64,000 bases of DNA from Chiridota heheva (lineage: Eukaryota > Echinodermata > Holothuroidea > Apodida > Chiridotidae), in contig JAIGNY010002150.1 in assembly GCA_020152595.1 (NCBI GenBank), positions 1,152,001-1,216,000 on the forward strand, in the 5' to 3' direction. A program made the translations under genes and the position numbers. Shown piece by piece: positions 11,281 through 23,952 of this stretch (positions are counted from its first letter, which is position 1; every line of letters starts with the position of its first letter). The notes under the pieces are model-generated. The model had not been told where the DNA came from, searched no databases, and saw only the letters and a list, made by a program, of their open reading frames with translations.

Positions 11281-13090
11281 TTAATATTCATCGTTCTCTC
11301 CCTCCCCATCTGCGTCAGGATCAACCGAATCCATCCCTACCTCTTCGTAATCTCTCTCAAGTGCCGCTAAATCTTCCCTCGCTTCCGCAAATTCCCCCTC
11401 CTCCATCCCTTCCCCAACGTACCAATGAACAAAGGCACGCTTAGCATACATCAAGTCAAACTTATGATCCAGTCGGGCCCAGGCTTCAGCAATGGCGGTG
11501 GTGTTGCTCAACATGCATACAGCTCTTTGGACTTTGGCTAAATCACCTTCTGGAACAGCGGTTGGTGGTTGGTAGTTAATTCCGACCTTGAATCCAGTTG
11601 GACACCAATCAACAAATTGGATTGTGCGTTTGGTTTTTAGAATGGCGATTGCAGCATTGACGTCTTTAGGTACCACGTCGCCGCGATACAACAGGCAACA
11701 TGCCATGTATTTACCTCGTCTGGGATCACATTTTACCATTTGGTTGACGGGATCAAAAAGTGAGTTCGTTATTTCGGAAACACTAAGTTGCTCGTGGTAA
11801 GCCTTCTCTGCGGAGATAACGGGGGCATAAGTTGCCATTGGGAAATGAATGCGAGGGTATGGCACGAGATTGGTTTGGAACTCAGTCAAATCTACATTAA
11901 GCGCACCATCAAAGCGAAGAGATGCGGTGATCGATGAAACGACCTGCGCAATGAGCCTGTTGAGATTAGTGTAGGATGGTCTCTCAATATCTAGATTACG
12001 GCGACATATATCATAAATAGCTTCGTTATCTACCATGAATGCGCAATCAGAGTGCTCAAGCGTGCAATGCGTAGTCAAAACAGAATTGTATGGTTCTACA
12101 ACCGCCGATGAGATTTGTGGTGCCGGGTATATGGAGAACTGCAACTTGCTCTTTTTACCGTAATCTACCGCCAGCCGTTCCATCAATAAGGCTGTAAATC
12201 CGGACCCTGAACCACCGCCGTAGCTGTGAAAGATTAGGAAACCTTGAAGTCCGGTGCACTGATCTGCTAATTTTCGCATTTTGTCGAGAACATTGTCGAT
12301 CATACTTTTACCGACGGTGTAATGACCGCGGGCGTAGTTATTGGCGGCATCTTCTTTACCAGTCAAAAGTTGCTCGGGGTGAAAGAGCTGCTTATATGTT
12401 CCTTTTCGTATCTCATCTGTTAAAAACGAAAGGAATATGAATTGGTAGTATATTTACACCACTATTAACGGCGCGAAATTATGGTTGTTGGAGAGAGTAC
12501 CTGTAACATTGCATGAAAGCATATCATAAGCCAGTAAAACTACGCATTTTTGTGGGGAAAGTTGATGGCAAATAATTCTCGTAAGGAAAGCAACACTACC
12601 CCACCCCCACTACCCTCTCCCCCGCATTCATTGCTTCACTGGATGCCTGTATACGTTCGACTATCAGACTCTGAAGGTCAATGCCGCAATTATTTATGGT
12701 TGGTTTTGACATAGAGATCTGTTGATCTCAAAACTGTCACGTCAAATCACATTGAAAATAATAATGATATAAAACAAATAATCATCTAAGCCTAGGCCTA
12801 TGTTTCATTATACTTTAATGACGTTATGAAGTAGCTAATGAAGCTTAGTGTCAGGGTGGCTTACCAATGACGGTGGGCTCAAGATCCACAAAAATCGCCC
12901 TGGGCACGTGCTTTCCTGCACCAGTTTCACTGAAGAATGTTCCAAACGCCTCTGAGCTCCTGAAATTTTCCTGATCTTCTGGTGGAATACGTCCATCTGG
13001 CTCGATTCCATGTTCCAAACAATAGAGTTCCCAACATGCATTGCCAATTTGACAGCCAGCCTGACCCACGTGGATGGATATACACTCACG
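11281..13090 (-). CDS. TUBA: Alpha-tubulin gene 1 (divergent paralogue), exons 2 and 3
   Basis: Alpha-tubulin, the GTP-binding subunit that pairs with beta-tubulin in microtubules. Exon 2 is 12865-13090, starting [10 protein letters not shown] directly after an acceptor ending ttttccag and ending at donor G|GTAAG. Exon 3 is 11281-12416, starting with DEIRKGTY and ending at a TAA stop. The ATG must lie in a separate upstream exon, as is usual for alpha-tubulin genes; with it the protein would be 454 residues (usual about 450). Family landmarks present: MREC start context, [12 protein letters not shown], the catalytic Glu in [20 protein letters not shown] and a C-terminal ...ENDEY with a terminal Tyr. 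Oddities: the loop containing Lys40 in other alpha-tubulins is replaced, with Asp at position 40; the glycine loop reads GGGSGSG instead of GGGTGSG; Cys replaces Val14. There is no intron at codon 125/126, unlike gene 2. The frame is open throughout, so it is probably functional but specialised. Confidence 0.95.
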
Positions 13091-13204
13091 CTGGAAAAGG
13101 GAATAAAAATACGTCAGAATGTAGTAGGACAAGTACCTGTTTCAATCACTTGGACGTCAATTATTGGTGGGTGCAAAACAAATTAAAACGAATATAAGAC
13201 TTTA

Positions 13205-13285
13205 GCCAAGTGTTTCGGAGATACGTATCAACAATGTGCTACCGAAGATAAGAATTTGACAATGTGCTGCCGAAGATACGTTTTT
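13205..13285. repeat. 27-bp-type minisatellite, left remnant
   Basis: CAACAATGTGCTACCGAAGA then GACAATGTGCTGCCGAAGAT: the same unit as the array at 18931-19330. The large LINE lies between the two parts. Confidence 0.75.
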
Positions 13286-14832
13286 GGTGAGATCGTTTTT
13301 TTGTTTTTTCTTCCCTTCCGTTCTGACCAGACTTTCGCGCCTTATCGTTACCTGTACAGCGGTTCTCATATAGTAGATCCGCGATTTTTGTCTATTTGCC
13401 TTGAGTCTCTCGGCCCTTGGATTCTTTTCATGACGAAACGCTTCTGCCTTTGACCATGACCATCCCTTCCCTCCCCGTGATCCACCTGCTACCTCCATTG
13501 ACCATTCTTCAGCCCATTCCCCAAACGTCTAATAAAAAAGGTCACCAATAAACCAGATAGTTTTAAAAGAGTTTCCCCTTTTCTAATTCACAAAGCGCTC
13601 CAAGGCCTTATTGGTACCCTCCCCAAGGTCTCCACCCTCAGATCCGGCGATCTCCTTGTGCACTGCACCAGGGATACTCAAGCCACCACCCTCCTCACCA
13701 CCAAAACCCTAGCCAATACCGGTATTGACGTTACAGTCACCCCCACCGTTCCCTAAACTCCAGCAAAGGTGTGGTCAGAACTAGAGACTTAACCTACCTG
13801 GCCGATTTCGGTGGGATCTTTCTTTTGTTTTTTCTTCCCTTCCGTTCTGACCAGACTTTCGCGCATTATCGTTACCTGTACAGCGGCTCTCATATAGTAG
13901 ATCCGCGATTTTTGTCTATTTGCCTCGAGTCTCTTGGTCCTTGGCTTTTTCATGACGAAACGCTTCTGCCTTGACCATAACCATCCCTTTCCTCCCCGTG
14001 ACCCATCTGCTACCTCCATTGACCATTCTTCAGCCCTATTCCCCCAAAAATATAATAATAAAGGCCACGAATAAACCAGATAGTTTTAAAAGAGTGTCCC
14101 CTTTTCTAATTCACAAAGCGCTCCAAGGCCTTATCGGTACCCTCCCCAAGGTCTCCACCCTCAGATCCGGCGATCTCCTTGTGCACTGCACCAGGGATAC
14201 TCAAGCCACCACCCTCCTCACCACCAAAACCCTAGCCAATACCGGTATTGACGTTACAGTCACCCCCACTGTTCCCTAAACTCCAGCAAAGGTGTGGTCA
14301 GAACTAGAGACTTAACCTACCTGGCCGATTTCGGTGGGATCTTCTTTTGTTTTTTCTTCCCTTCCGTTCTAACCAGACTTTCGCGCCTTATCGTTACCTG
14401 TACAGCGGTTCTTATATAGTAGATCCGCGATTTTTGTCTATTTGCCTCGAGTCTCTCGGCCCTTGGTTTTTTTTATGACGAAACGCTTCTGCTTTTGACC
14501 TTGACCATCCCTTCCCTCCCCGTGATCCACCTGCTACCTCCATTAACCATTCTTCAGCCCATTCCCCAAAAGTCTATTAAAAAAGGTCACCAATAAACCA
14601 GATTGTTTTAAAAGAGTTTCCCCTTTTCTAATTCAAAAAGCGCTCCAAAGCCTTGTCGGTGCCCTCCCCAAGGTCTCCACCCTCAGATAAGGCGATCTCC
14701 TTGTGCACTGCACCAGGGATACTCAAGCCACCACCCTCCTCACCACCAAAACCCTAGCCAATACCGGTATTGACGTTACAGTCACCCCCACCGTTCCATA
14801 AACTCCAGCAAAGGTGTGGTCAGAAATAGAGG
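13286..14832 (+). repeat. Triplicated 5' unit of the LINE (about 523 bp each)
   Basis: Units start at 13286, 13810 and 14333, each with GGTG(A/G)GATC followed by a T-rich stretch and CTTCCCTTCCGTTCT. Each runs through a 5' UTR-like part and the first codons of ORF1 (SFKRVSPFLIHKALQGL, then LRSGDLLVHCTRDTQATTLL). It breaks at GGTGTGGTCAGAA, where the third unit alone continues into ORF1. Confidence 0.9.
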
Positions 14833-15235
14833 AACTTGTCAATCAACACGTTACTGAAGCCCGTCGTCTCATCCTTAAAAGAGACGGTTCCAAAACACCT
14901 ACCAATACCATCTTCCTGACTTTTTCCATACTAACTTTCCCCTCCCATATTACTGCTGGCTACCTGAGAATCCCAGTCACCCTTATATTCCTAACCCCCT
15001 CCGTTGTCATAAGTGCCAGAGGTATGGCCATGGTAAAAACTCCTGCCGCAGTCAAGCGCGCTGTAGCAACTGTGGAGCGCTGGAACATGACAGCACCTCC
15101 TTCACCAGCACCCCACTCTGCACCAATTGCGACGGTACTCACCCAGCTAATTATCCCTCCTTCTCAAATGACTGCCCCACCTGGCTTCAGGACAGGAAAC
15201 GCAAATAATCTAACTAAAATCCCTTGATCCCAACA
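14833..15235 (+). pseudogene. LINE ORF1 (gag-like, zinc knuckles), frameshifted
   Basis: After the repeated N-terminal part the protein continues VWSEIEELVNQHVTEARRL. From about 15004 another frame gives a CCHC knuckle (CHKCQRYGHGKNSC, spacing C-2-C-4-H-4-C). It is followed by CSNCGALEH and CTNCDGTHPANYP. This is the nucleic-acid-binding ORF1 layout of Jockey/I-group LINEs. At least one frameshift separates the two parts. Confidence 0.75.
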
Positions 15236-18200
15236 TCAGTTGACCTTTTGGCCACCACCTTCAACCCGATCGTCTTCTGCCTACAGAAACCTTCTTGAAA
15301 ACCACTGACCATTATTCCCTCAACAACTTCGCTTGCTATCACAAACATCAAGTGGACGCCGATGTTCGTTAAACAAGATATCCCACACAGCCCTGTTCAT
15401 GTGAACACCGACCTTCAGGCCATATGCATGTCTATCTCCCTCCACAAAACCTTCACTCTGTGCAATATCTATAGCCCCCTCACGCCAACCAGCCTTAACA
15501 ACCTCATCTCCCCTTCCCCTTCATCCTTCTTGGTGACTTAGCTGCCCACAACCCCCTGTGGGGTTCCATTACCCTCACCCCCAGAGGCAAGCTCATCGAA
15601 AACACTCTTCGACAGCACAGCCTCTCCTTGCTCAACACTAACTCCTCGACCTACCTTCACCCTGCCACAGGCTCCCTTACCTGTATTGACGTGTTTATCT
15701 GTTCCCCCAACCTCCTTCTTGATTTAAGCTGGAAGGTCACTGCTGATCTCTTGTGGTAGTGACCTACCCTTTTATTATACACTCCAACCTTCAAACCCCC
15801 ACTGACCACACCCCCAATTATAGAGCTTTGAGAAGGCTGACTGGCCCCTTTTCGAAACCCTCTGTGACTCGCACCTCTCCCACCATCTCTACGAGGGTGA
15901 GGATCCCATGTCAAACTTTAGTAACATCCTTATCAACATCGCCACCTGCTCTATCCCCAAAAGCGCCAAACCCCTAACTAGCCCCATAACCCATGGTTCT
16001 CTGATGACTGCAAAATCGCCATCAAGAACAGGAAAAGGGCCCTCAGAAACTTAAAAACTAACTTGATCCCACAACCTCATCCTCTTTCGCATCAGCCGTG
16101 CCAAGGCCAGGCGCACTATCAAAGAAGTAAAACCAACACTTGGAACAACTTCATATTTTCTCTCACCACCAACACCCCCACTAAGAAGATTTGGAGAATG
16201 GTTAGCAGCTTACACGGCAGGGTGGGCAAGTTTCCTATCTCTCTTGGATTGGTTACCCTCTCACCGCGAAAAATGACATCGTTAACCACCTCGCCGCCTC
16301 TTTCAACGGATCTCGTCCTCGGTCAACTACCCCAATGCTTTCAAAACCAAAAAAACTCGTGATGAAACCCGGAGTATCACCTTACCCTCCGACAACTCCA
16401 AGATCTACAACACTCCTCTCACCCGTTTTGAATTAAACCAAGCCATCGACAACGCTGGCTGCACCTCTAAGGGCCCAGATAACATCCCCTACCAGGAACT
16501 GTCCTGAAACACCTCCCAAACAAGGCCACCACTACCCTACTCACCATCCTCAACCACATTTAGTCCTCACACTCCTTTCCCCCTATCTGGAGGACAGCTA
16601 TTGTCACCCCTTCCCTAAACTGGGGAAGGACAGTACCGACCCCTCCAGCTACCGCCCCATCGTCCTCGCCTGCTGTCTCTGTAAAATTATGGAAAGGATT
16701 ATTATCCAGAGACTAAACTGGTTTCTTGAGACCAACAGAATCCTCTCCCCTGACCAAAGCGGCTTCCGGAACGTCGCAATAGACCAGTTAATTACGCTCG
16801 ACACCGCTATCCGGGAATCCTTTGCAAAAAAGGAACACCTTATTGCCATTTTTTTTTACCTCGAGACAGCTTTCGACACTACTTGGAAATACGGCATTAA
16901 CCGCAAACTTACACCAGAGGCCACCTCCCCATCTTTATTCAAAACTTCCTCTCACCCAGGCAGTTCAAAGTTCGTATTGGCCACACCCTCTCTAACCCCT
17001 ACCCCCGAAGAGAGGGCGTTCCCAGGGCAGCATCCTCTCCCCCATTGTCTTCAACCTGAGCATTAACGACATCGCGAACAACTTTGGCCCCAACATCAAA
17101 CGTCTCATCTACGTGGACGACTTCACCATCTTCTACTCCTCCCCTAGCTTTTTTCCCCGTGTCGAAAATAGGCTCCAACTAAGCCTCAATTAGCTGCAAG
17201 TCTGGTGCAACAATAACGGTTTTAAATTTTCTAAAGACAAGACAGTATGCATGTACTTCTGTCATTTCAACAACCTGCACTCCAACCCGAACCTCGTGCT
17301 CATTGGCAATCGCATCCCTAAAGTTGAACACACTAAGTTCCTGTGTTTGAGTCTAGACCCCATGCTCTCCTACAAGCAACACATCACCAACCTGAAACAG
17401 AAATGCAACAGCTCCTTCAACTTCTCCACTTCCTCTCCAACACCACTTGGGGTGCGAGCCGCCATGCTCTCCTCAAAACCTCCAGGCTCTCTATTCGTAC
17501 CAAGCTTGACAACGGCAATATTGTCTACTGTGCCGCTCACAACTCATACCTCAACACCATCCAAAATGAAGCCCTCAGGCTTCGTCTGGGTGCCTACAGG
17601 ACCTGCCCAATCACCAGCCTTCATGTTGAAGCCAACGAACCCCCCGTTCTGCTAATTTGTATAAAGCTTAGCCTCTCCTATGCTTTTAGAGTCCTCACCA
17701 ACAACCAAAACCAGTTTACAACCTCATTAGGTACCCCAATTTCTCCACCCTCTTCCTATCACCTCCCTTTAGCTTACACATTAAATCAGACTTCCTCCAT
17801 CTCGACATCAACCCCGCCACTCTTGGCACCTTCTCCGGTCCCACTTTTCTTCCTTGTGCCTCCCCTCCCTTCTATCTACCTGGGCCTCTCCACTTATCAC
17901 AAAACCCAAACCCACCCTAACCTTTTTATCAATCTCCACAACCAAATCAAAGACCAACTCTCATACAACACCTCCATCTATACTGATGGCTTTAAGGAAG
18001 GCGACAAGACAGCTGCTGCTGCCGTCATCCAAGACATCATCCCCAGTAGCAGGCTTCCCGATTACTCGTCCATCTTTTCAGCCGAGGCAAAGGCAATCCT
18101 CCTCGCTCTCAACTTTATTGAGTTCTCTCCGCTCAGCCACTTTGTCATCTTCTCCGACTCCAAGGCTGTCCTTACTTCTTTACTCAACCCAAAATGGGAT

Positions 18201-18250
18201 AACTTCACATCCCACCTCCTCCTCCGGAAACTCCTTTCGCCCACCCTCTG
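15235..18250 (+). pseudogene. LINE ORF2 (endonuclease, reverse transcriptase, RNase H), decayed
   Basis: Endonuclease remnants: LGDLAAHNPLWGS (about 15529-15567), then SSTYLHPATGSLTCIDVFIC. Reverse transcriptase: SYRPIVLACCLCKIMERI (about 16647), DQSGFRN, a motif A region where the expected first Asp is Tyr (FFYLETAFDTTW, about 16849), and YVDD at 17110-17121. RNase H: YTDGF (about 17980), SAEAKAILLAL (about 18079) and FSDSKAVL (about 18148), giving the expected acidic residues. The domain sits in several frames with internal stops, so it is inactive. A Cys/His-containing tail (CNNCHCTLTVHHVLLACP) follows at about 18520-18580. Confidence 0.88.
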
Positions 18251-18930
18251 CAGCCGCTAACCTTGCCCTTAACCTCCCCCTACCCCATTTCCCAAAACCC
18301 TTTCTGACATCAAACCGCTTATCGTTTCCCCTAGCTGTTCGTGACCGCTGGCAAACCTCATGGTACTCCCAAATTGATAACAAACTCCACGTCATCCAGC
18401 CCACCATTCCGATCAAACCCACCATCAACAACCTCTCTCGTATCGACAACGTTCATATTACCCGTCTTAGAATAGGTCACACCCACCTCACTCACTCCCA
18501 CCTCCTTATTGGCCCCCCAACCCCTCTGCAACAATTGCCATTGCACCCTCACAGTCCATCACGTTCTCCTAGCTTGCCCCCTGTACAACCTTCCCAAAGC
18601 TTCCCTCGCTCCCCAAAACTCAATTGCCGAGTTCTTCCAGAAAAACCCTCCGGATAGAATAATCTCCTTCCTTCATCATGCTTCCCTCTACAACCGGATT
18701 TAGTCCTCCTCTCCCACTCCCCTCTCTCTACTTTTTTTTTTGTTATCACCAATGAACCTCCTCTCTCAGTCTCTCGATCCCAGCTTTCTGACTTTTAGTT
18801 CTTGTATTTCTCTCATTCTCCCCTTGTTCTTTCCTGCCTACCTCTGGAATGATTTAACCTCTCAGGCACAATGTGACCCTCGTTGTCGTGGTGCCGTTAA
18901 GCCCTCATCAAATAAACAAACAAACAAACG

Positions 18931-19330
18931 ATTTTGACAATGTATCGCCGAAAATAAGACCTAGACAATGTGCTATCGAAGATAATACTTTGACAGTGTA
19001 TTGGCAAAGATAAAATTCTAACAAAGTGTTGCCGCAGATAAGACTGTCAATGTGTTGTCGAAAATCATATTTTGATAATGTGTTGCTGGAGATCATATTT
19101 TGACAATTTGTTGCCGACGATCATATATTGTCAATGTGTTACCGAAGTTAAGATTTTGACAATGTGTTGCCGAAGAAAAGATTCTGACAATGTGTTGCCG
19201 AAGAAAAGATTCTGACAATGTGTTGCCGAAGATAAGACTTTGGTAATGTGTTGCCAAAGATCATTTTTTGACAATGTATTGCCGAAGATAAGACTTTGCC
19301 AATGTGTTGCCAAAAATAAGATGTTCTCAT
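18931..19330. repeat. 27-bp-type minisatellite, right part, about 14 copies
   Basis: Unit approximately GACAATGTGTTGCCGAAGAT then aagattt, degenerate. It continues the array seen at 13205-13285 on the other side of the LINE. Confidence 0.85.
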
Positions 19331-19334
19331 GTTG

Positions 19335-20300
19335 CAGAACACAAGATCAGAAATACGTTCAAAGATGCTTTGCATTCAAAATTAGGAAGCCATTTTTGAT
19401 GTTCAACAACGCGATGTAGTGAGATCAAGTGGTAGCAATATTCCAATATTTTTCGACCTTTACTAGCGCGTTATATATTCTACCATCGCCGCCTAGCCTC
19501 CCTCCACATTTGTAGGAGACAACTTGCCCATCAGGCATTTTTGAAGAAAACAATACAACATATGTTTACTAAGAATGTAACTAACACATGTCTCGGATAT
19601 AAGCCACCCGTCGGGATTTTACCGCCCCCTCCCACCCTTTCAACTCCCCCATCGGAATTTTTGTGACGCGACTCTTTACTGTATTGTTTACTCTATATGA
19701 TTGCTTGCGGAGTTAATAACATTCAATGCTTGCTGAATTTCATAGAACTTCATTCTATGTCGTATACTATAGCAGTATAGTGTAAGGATCAACCGCCATT
19801 AACAATACAAAACGAAGTCTTAGTCAGTTTCCTATATATAATGTTGTTTATTGGCCGAGCTGGAATTTCCTCATCCGTTATGAAAAACAAAGTCCTAGAG
19901 AAAATCGATAATAATTTTGCGAAATTATGAGGCAAAGTGTGAATACTACCGCACTCATGAAAAACTAATCCCCTTGTCTTCCCAAGCGATAAAAGCAATT
20001 AAGTGATTTAATCAGTTTTAATTGATTTAAACACTTTCATATTATATGCAGTGGTAACTATGTTAAAGTAATTACCAAAGCTCAAGTTCACCACTTTAGA
20101 ATGACTTTCGAAATACTTAAACAGTTGACGTCATCATTTTAAGAGAAGATGGTGTAACAATTTCAGAACGTGAATGAGTGCTACAGACAAGGTTGTAGCT
20201 CCTGTGGGGGAAATGCATGCATATGAGGTCATACTTTTCTTCACAAAGGACAAAGTATGTTTTTCCTTCACAAAGTATGTTTTTTCAAGGCTGATGTATA
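19335..20300. other. Non-coding stretch, nothing recognised
   Basis: AT-rich unique sequence; no supported gene. Confidence 0.4.
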
Positions 20301-20302
20301 TT

Positions 20303-20725
<423 letters not shown>

Positions 20726-20759
20726 TCTGCCGCAAAGTCCCTGGAATTACGGCCCTGAG

Positions 20760-20930
20760 CATTGGCGGGATTTATACCGAAAGTGGGGTGGTAAAGTCAA
20801 AAGTGGGGAATCACAAAAGATACAAACGCGCTAAGATACAAAAAATCACTATACAAAAGAGATAAATTCGGAAAAAAGTGGGGGAGTTCCCCCTTACTCC
20901 TCCAAATCCCGCTTGTGGGTGTAGGCGACG
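20760..20930. mobile_element. Short inverted-repeat element (possible MITE)
   Basis: GGCGGGATTT on the left and AAATCCCGCT on the right are inverted, about 150 bp apart. Just left, at 20735-20757, GGAATTACGGCCCTG matches the right end of the 40117-40309 element. Boundaries are uncertain. Confidence 0.35.
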
Positions 20931-20934
20931 GGAA

Positions 20935-22105
20935 TTTCCTTTGCACGAAGAAAAGGTGCCCAAAACAGCAACAAATTGCTGACAACCAGTTATTTTCTTT
21001 GATGATTTTACGCTCATGACTCAGTAAAATGGTTGCCATTGTTGGAAAATTGTATGTCTTTTGTTTGCTGGAAAAATTGAACTCCGCCACTTGGAGACTG
21101 AGAGAGAAATATATCTTTTCCAAATATGGTCAGTCGCTTCCCAATGGAGCAAGCGGTGAAGAACCCGAACCATCAAAACTAACATGGTCAACTTATGCAG
21201 TTATATGGGGCTGTTTATGCAGTTATGTTCCACTCGACCTATAAACCTCCAATGTACCTTTTTAAATCAACGATTCGAATCTTCCTGTTAAAATATTGAT
21301 GCCAATAAATTCCTATTTGATCGTAAGATGTCCCCCGAGTCAAATATGACTTCAAGATTAACTTATCAAGGGGTTATGATGATAAGTTATGGACCTTTGT
21401 CATTAAGCGCATGTCATAACTATGGGCAATTAAATATAAAAAAAATGTCAGTTTGTAGATTCAGGGAGCTTCCGTACCCTTTATAATAGCTCCATGCAAA
21501 CACACATGATGGAGTCAGCTGGAGGATCCCATTTCTTGCGAAATGGCACTTCCCTAATTAAACTGTGCAACCTACTGAATAGATCTGCGTCATTCAAGAT
21601 AAAGTGGGAAGCTCGTAAATTACCTCGATCAAATTGACTGAACAAAAACCAGCAATATCAAAACCAAGATTCGTTACCTGGTTAAAACTGGGTGCTGTCA
21701 TTTCAGGTGACAAGTTCCTGATAACAGTATACTATAATGACCACTCGTTAAGAATGATGAATGAGTATACAAGAGCAAGACAGACGGAACAATAAGACAC
21801 GTGGGTCTGTATGGCATAACTTCACGTAGGTGGAGAGCTGGGAAGGTTAAACCTCAGTCAAACCCTCCCACCCTTCCACACACCCCAACATTTGAACTCT
21901 CACCAACACTCAACCCCTTCCAACGATCAAAGCCCCCTCCCAAAACGCTCAACTCCTTACACACACAAAATATATAGGTAAAATAACACATTTACTTGTC
22001 CCCACAGCTGCATGTTTAGGCTAGTCAACACAGTAGTATGGGTAAACATTCACAAAAGTTACACATTTACCTACTTATTCCGTGTTCGAAATGTGTACTT
22101 CTACA
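20935..22105. other. Non-coding stretch, nothing recognised
   Basis: No ORF with coding character and no clear repeat. Confidence 0.35.
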
Positions 22106-22106
22106 T

Positions 22107-22173
22107 GTGCAATATTACATATCTAATGTGTAAGGAATTCCTTACACATTAGATATATAATGTAATATTGCAC
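22107..22173. repeat. Near-perfect palindrome centred on GGAATTCC
   Basis: Left arm GTGCAATATTACAT-ATCTAATGTGTAAGGAA, right arm its reverse complement with five extra bases (ATATA region). There is no loop at the centre, so either strand could fold into a long hairpin. Shorter inverted similarity (AAATGTG / CACATTT) continues outside. Confidence 0.9.
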
Positions 22174-23950
22174 ATTTCGTATGCAATATGTGTTTCTACA
22201 CAAACTGACAATTAATACCAAACTTGAAACCTAGATATCTCCTTCACGGAGTCCGATTTTGTTTTGAATGATTTCTTCACCATTAAGCAATTTGGTTGTG
22301 AAGGAAGGGGGGAGGGGGCGGAGGGGGGGGGGGTGGGCATTTTACGCGTTTCAAATTTTATGTACCCCCTTCCCAACTTTGGTTTTCTTTTAAAAGGGCA
22401 CTGAAACCAAGGATCGTACATCCTTGCTGGAACCATGTTCAATTAAGATTCACTAAGGCTGTTGTTGTGGTATGAGTTTTGATCACGGTACACAATCTCT
22501 TGCCAGTCCTACATTGAATTGACATCAAACACGTCAAAAGATGCTGAAAAGCGACTGTTTCCTATCAGCATATCAGATCAGTGAGCTGAGTTGGCAACTC
22601 TCTGCCACGCTCTAAAGTTCATCGTAAATGTCATTTTTCATGACAAATAATGTTCCTGACATTTGAAAGGTCGTAAATTATTATGTTCATAAGAAAACAC
22701 ACACCCGAAGTTCCGCCCATCGCATGCCCTGTACTTTAGGTCACTCTAATTAAAGCCCGACAGTAGATTAAGGTTAAAGATATTTACCATAGTCATTAAG
22801 GAATGACCAGTTCTGCTTCTATCGATCGACTTTAATAATTAGATGGTTAATGTTTGTATGGCAGGTCACTCCGTCTGTCCGTGTACAGGTATATATTTAC
22901 TAGATTACTAATTATATCCGGAAATTTGTCACTCTGGCCTCCTGATGAATGGTGACCAAACTCGATGAAACTTTTGTATATAATTAATTGATAGGCCTGC
23001 GAGATTTTAGAGAAATAAAAGTGAAATGACGTATGATGATATAGCAAAATAAGGTTCGGCAAAAACGGATACAAATTAACCATTTTACGGGATTTTGATT
23101 TTGATGACTTTATAAAGTAAATTATGCAAAATTTATTGAAACTTTGTGATAACACAACAAGAAAACCTCTGGATTTCCTTATGTTAAAATGTTTTCAATC
23201 CTGTACCAACGTTTTTGCATTGCAGTCTGCACTTGAATATAACCAAGAGGTTTTCAACCTGATAATAGTCTGATGATTTTCAGTGACAGAAGTTTAGGAC
23301 ATCAATTATATGCCTCACCTTCCCCCTTTCCTAATAGCACCGCTCCTGTTGGAGAATACAATGGACAACAATAAAAACGCAAGCAATATGAACTCATATA
23401 CGCCAGCTCAAGTGTGTGGAATTAATGACTCGACATGTTTTTTCTTCATGCATCATATTAATTGACATGACGCACCATTAAAGTGATCTTATTCCCAAAG
23501 TAAATAATCTCTCTTATGAATCTAGGTTGCGAATTCATATTTGACCACGGCGCTTGAGTTGAGAAGAGTACTTTGTTATATGATTCAGATATTAACATTC
23601 CTATGCATTAATGGCTTCCTGTAATTTTAGTTTGAAGTTGACCAACGAGTTCTCATGGATTTATTTTCGTGTTTTTATTTTAATTTTAAACCCGTCCTTA
23701 ATTTACACGTACGTGCTCAATTTGACATAGACCCTTTGAGCGCCATCGAAGTACATTCAATCAACGTCTTGGCATGTCTTGGTAGAGCCTCCCAGGTAGT
23801 GGACGAAAAGGAACCTGATTAGTTGGTTAGCTCCAATTCTGTTCATGATTTCAAAGTCCACATTGATAAGTTCTTTACAAACTCTGGGCGTCTTTGATCT
23901 TGTATTTTTCACTTGTGGTGGTGGGACTATCTCTTCTTCGCCCGTGATCT
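22174..23950. other. Non-coding stretch, no gene seen
   Basis: Contains a G-rich run at 22305-22335. The block near 23350 (TTGGAGAATACAATGG...AACAATAAAAACGCA) weakly resembles 25508 (TCGGAGAATGAAATAA...ACAATAAAAACACA) and may be the end of a decayed element. Confidence 0.35.
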
Positions 23951-23952
23951 TG

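Larger units (their letters stand above)
13286..18929 (+). mobile_element. Nearly full-length, decayed I-clade-like LINE (non-LTR retrotransposon)
   Basis: Order on the plus strand: three tandem 5' units (13286-14832), ORF1, ORF2 with endonuclease, reverse transcriptase and RNase H, then a 3' UTR and a (caaa)n tail at 18912-18929. The RNase H domain and the zinc-knuckle ORF1 point to the I group of LINEs; the family is inferred from domain order, not from a search. Both ORFs are broken by stops and frameshifts, so it cannot move by itself. It is inserted in a minisatellite, and the flanks show a possible 9-bp target duplication (acgtttttg / acgattttg). Confidence 0.9.

Noticed and set aside
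11588-11800. Plus-strand ORFs opposite tubulin exons (also at 47173, 47477, 61568, 61859 and 62087)
   Set aside because: Shadows of the conserved minus-strand tubulin coding sequence.
22780-22795. ATG|GTAAAT as first exon of tubulin gene 1
   Set aside because: Weaker donor than 36343, and no promoter-like sequence seen upstream.
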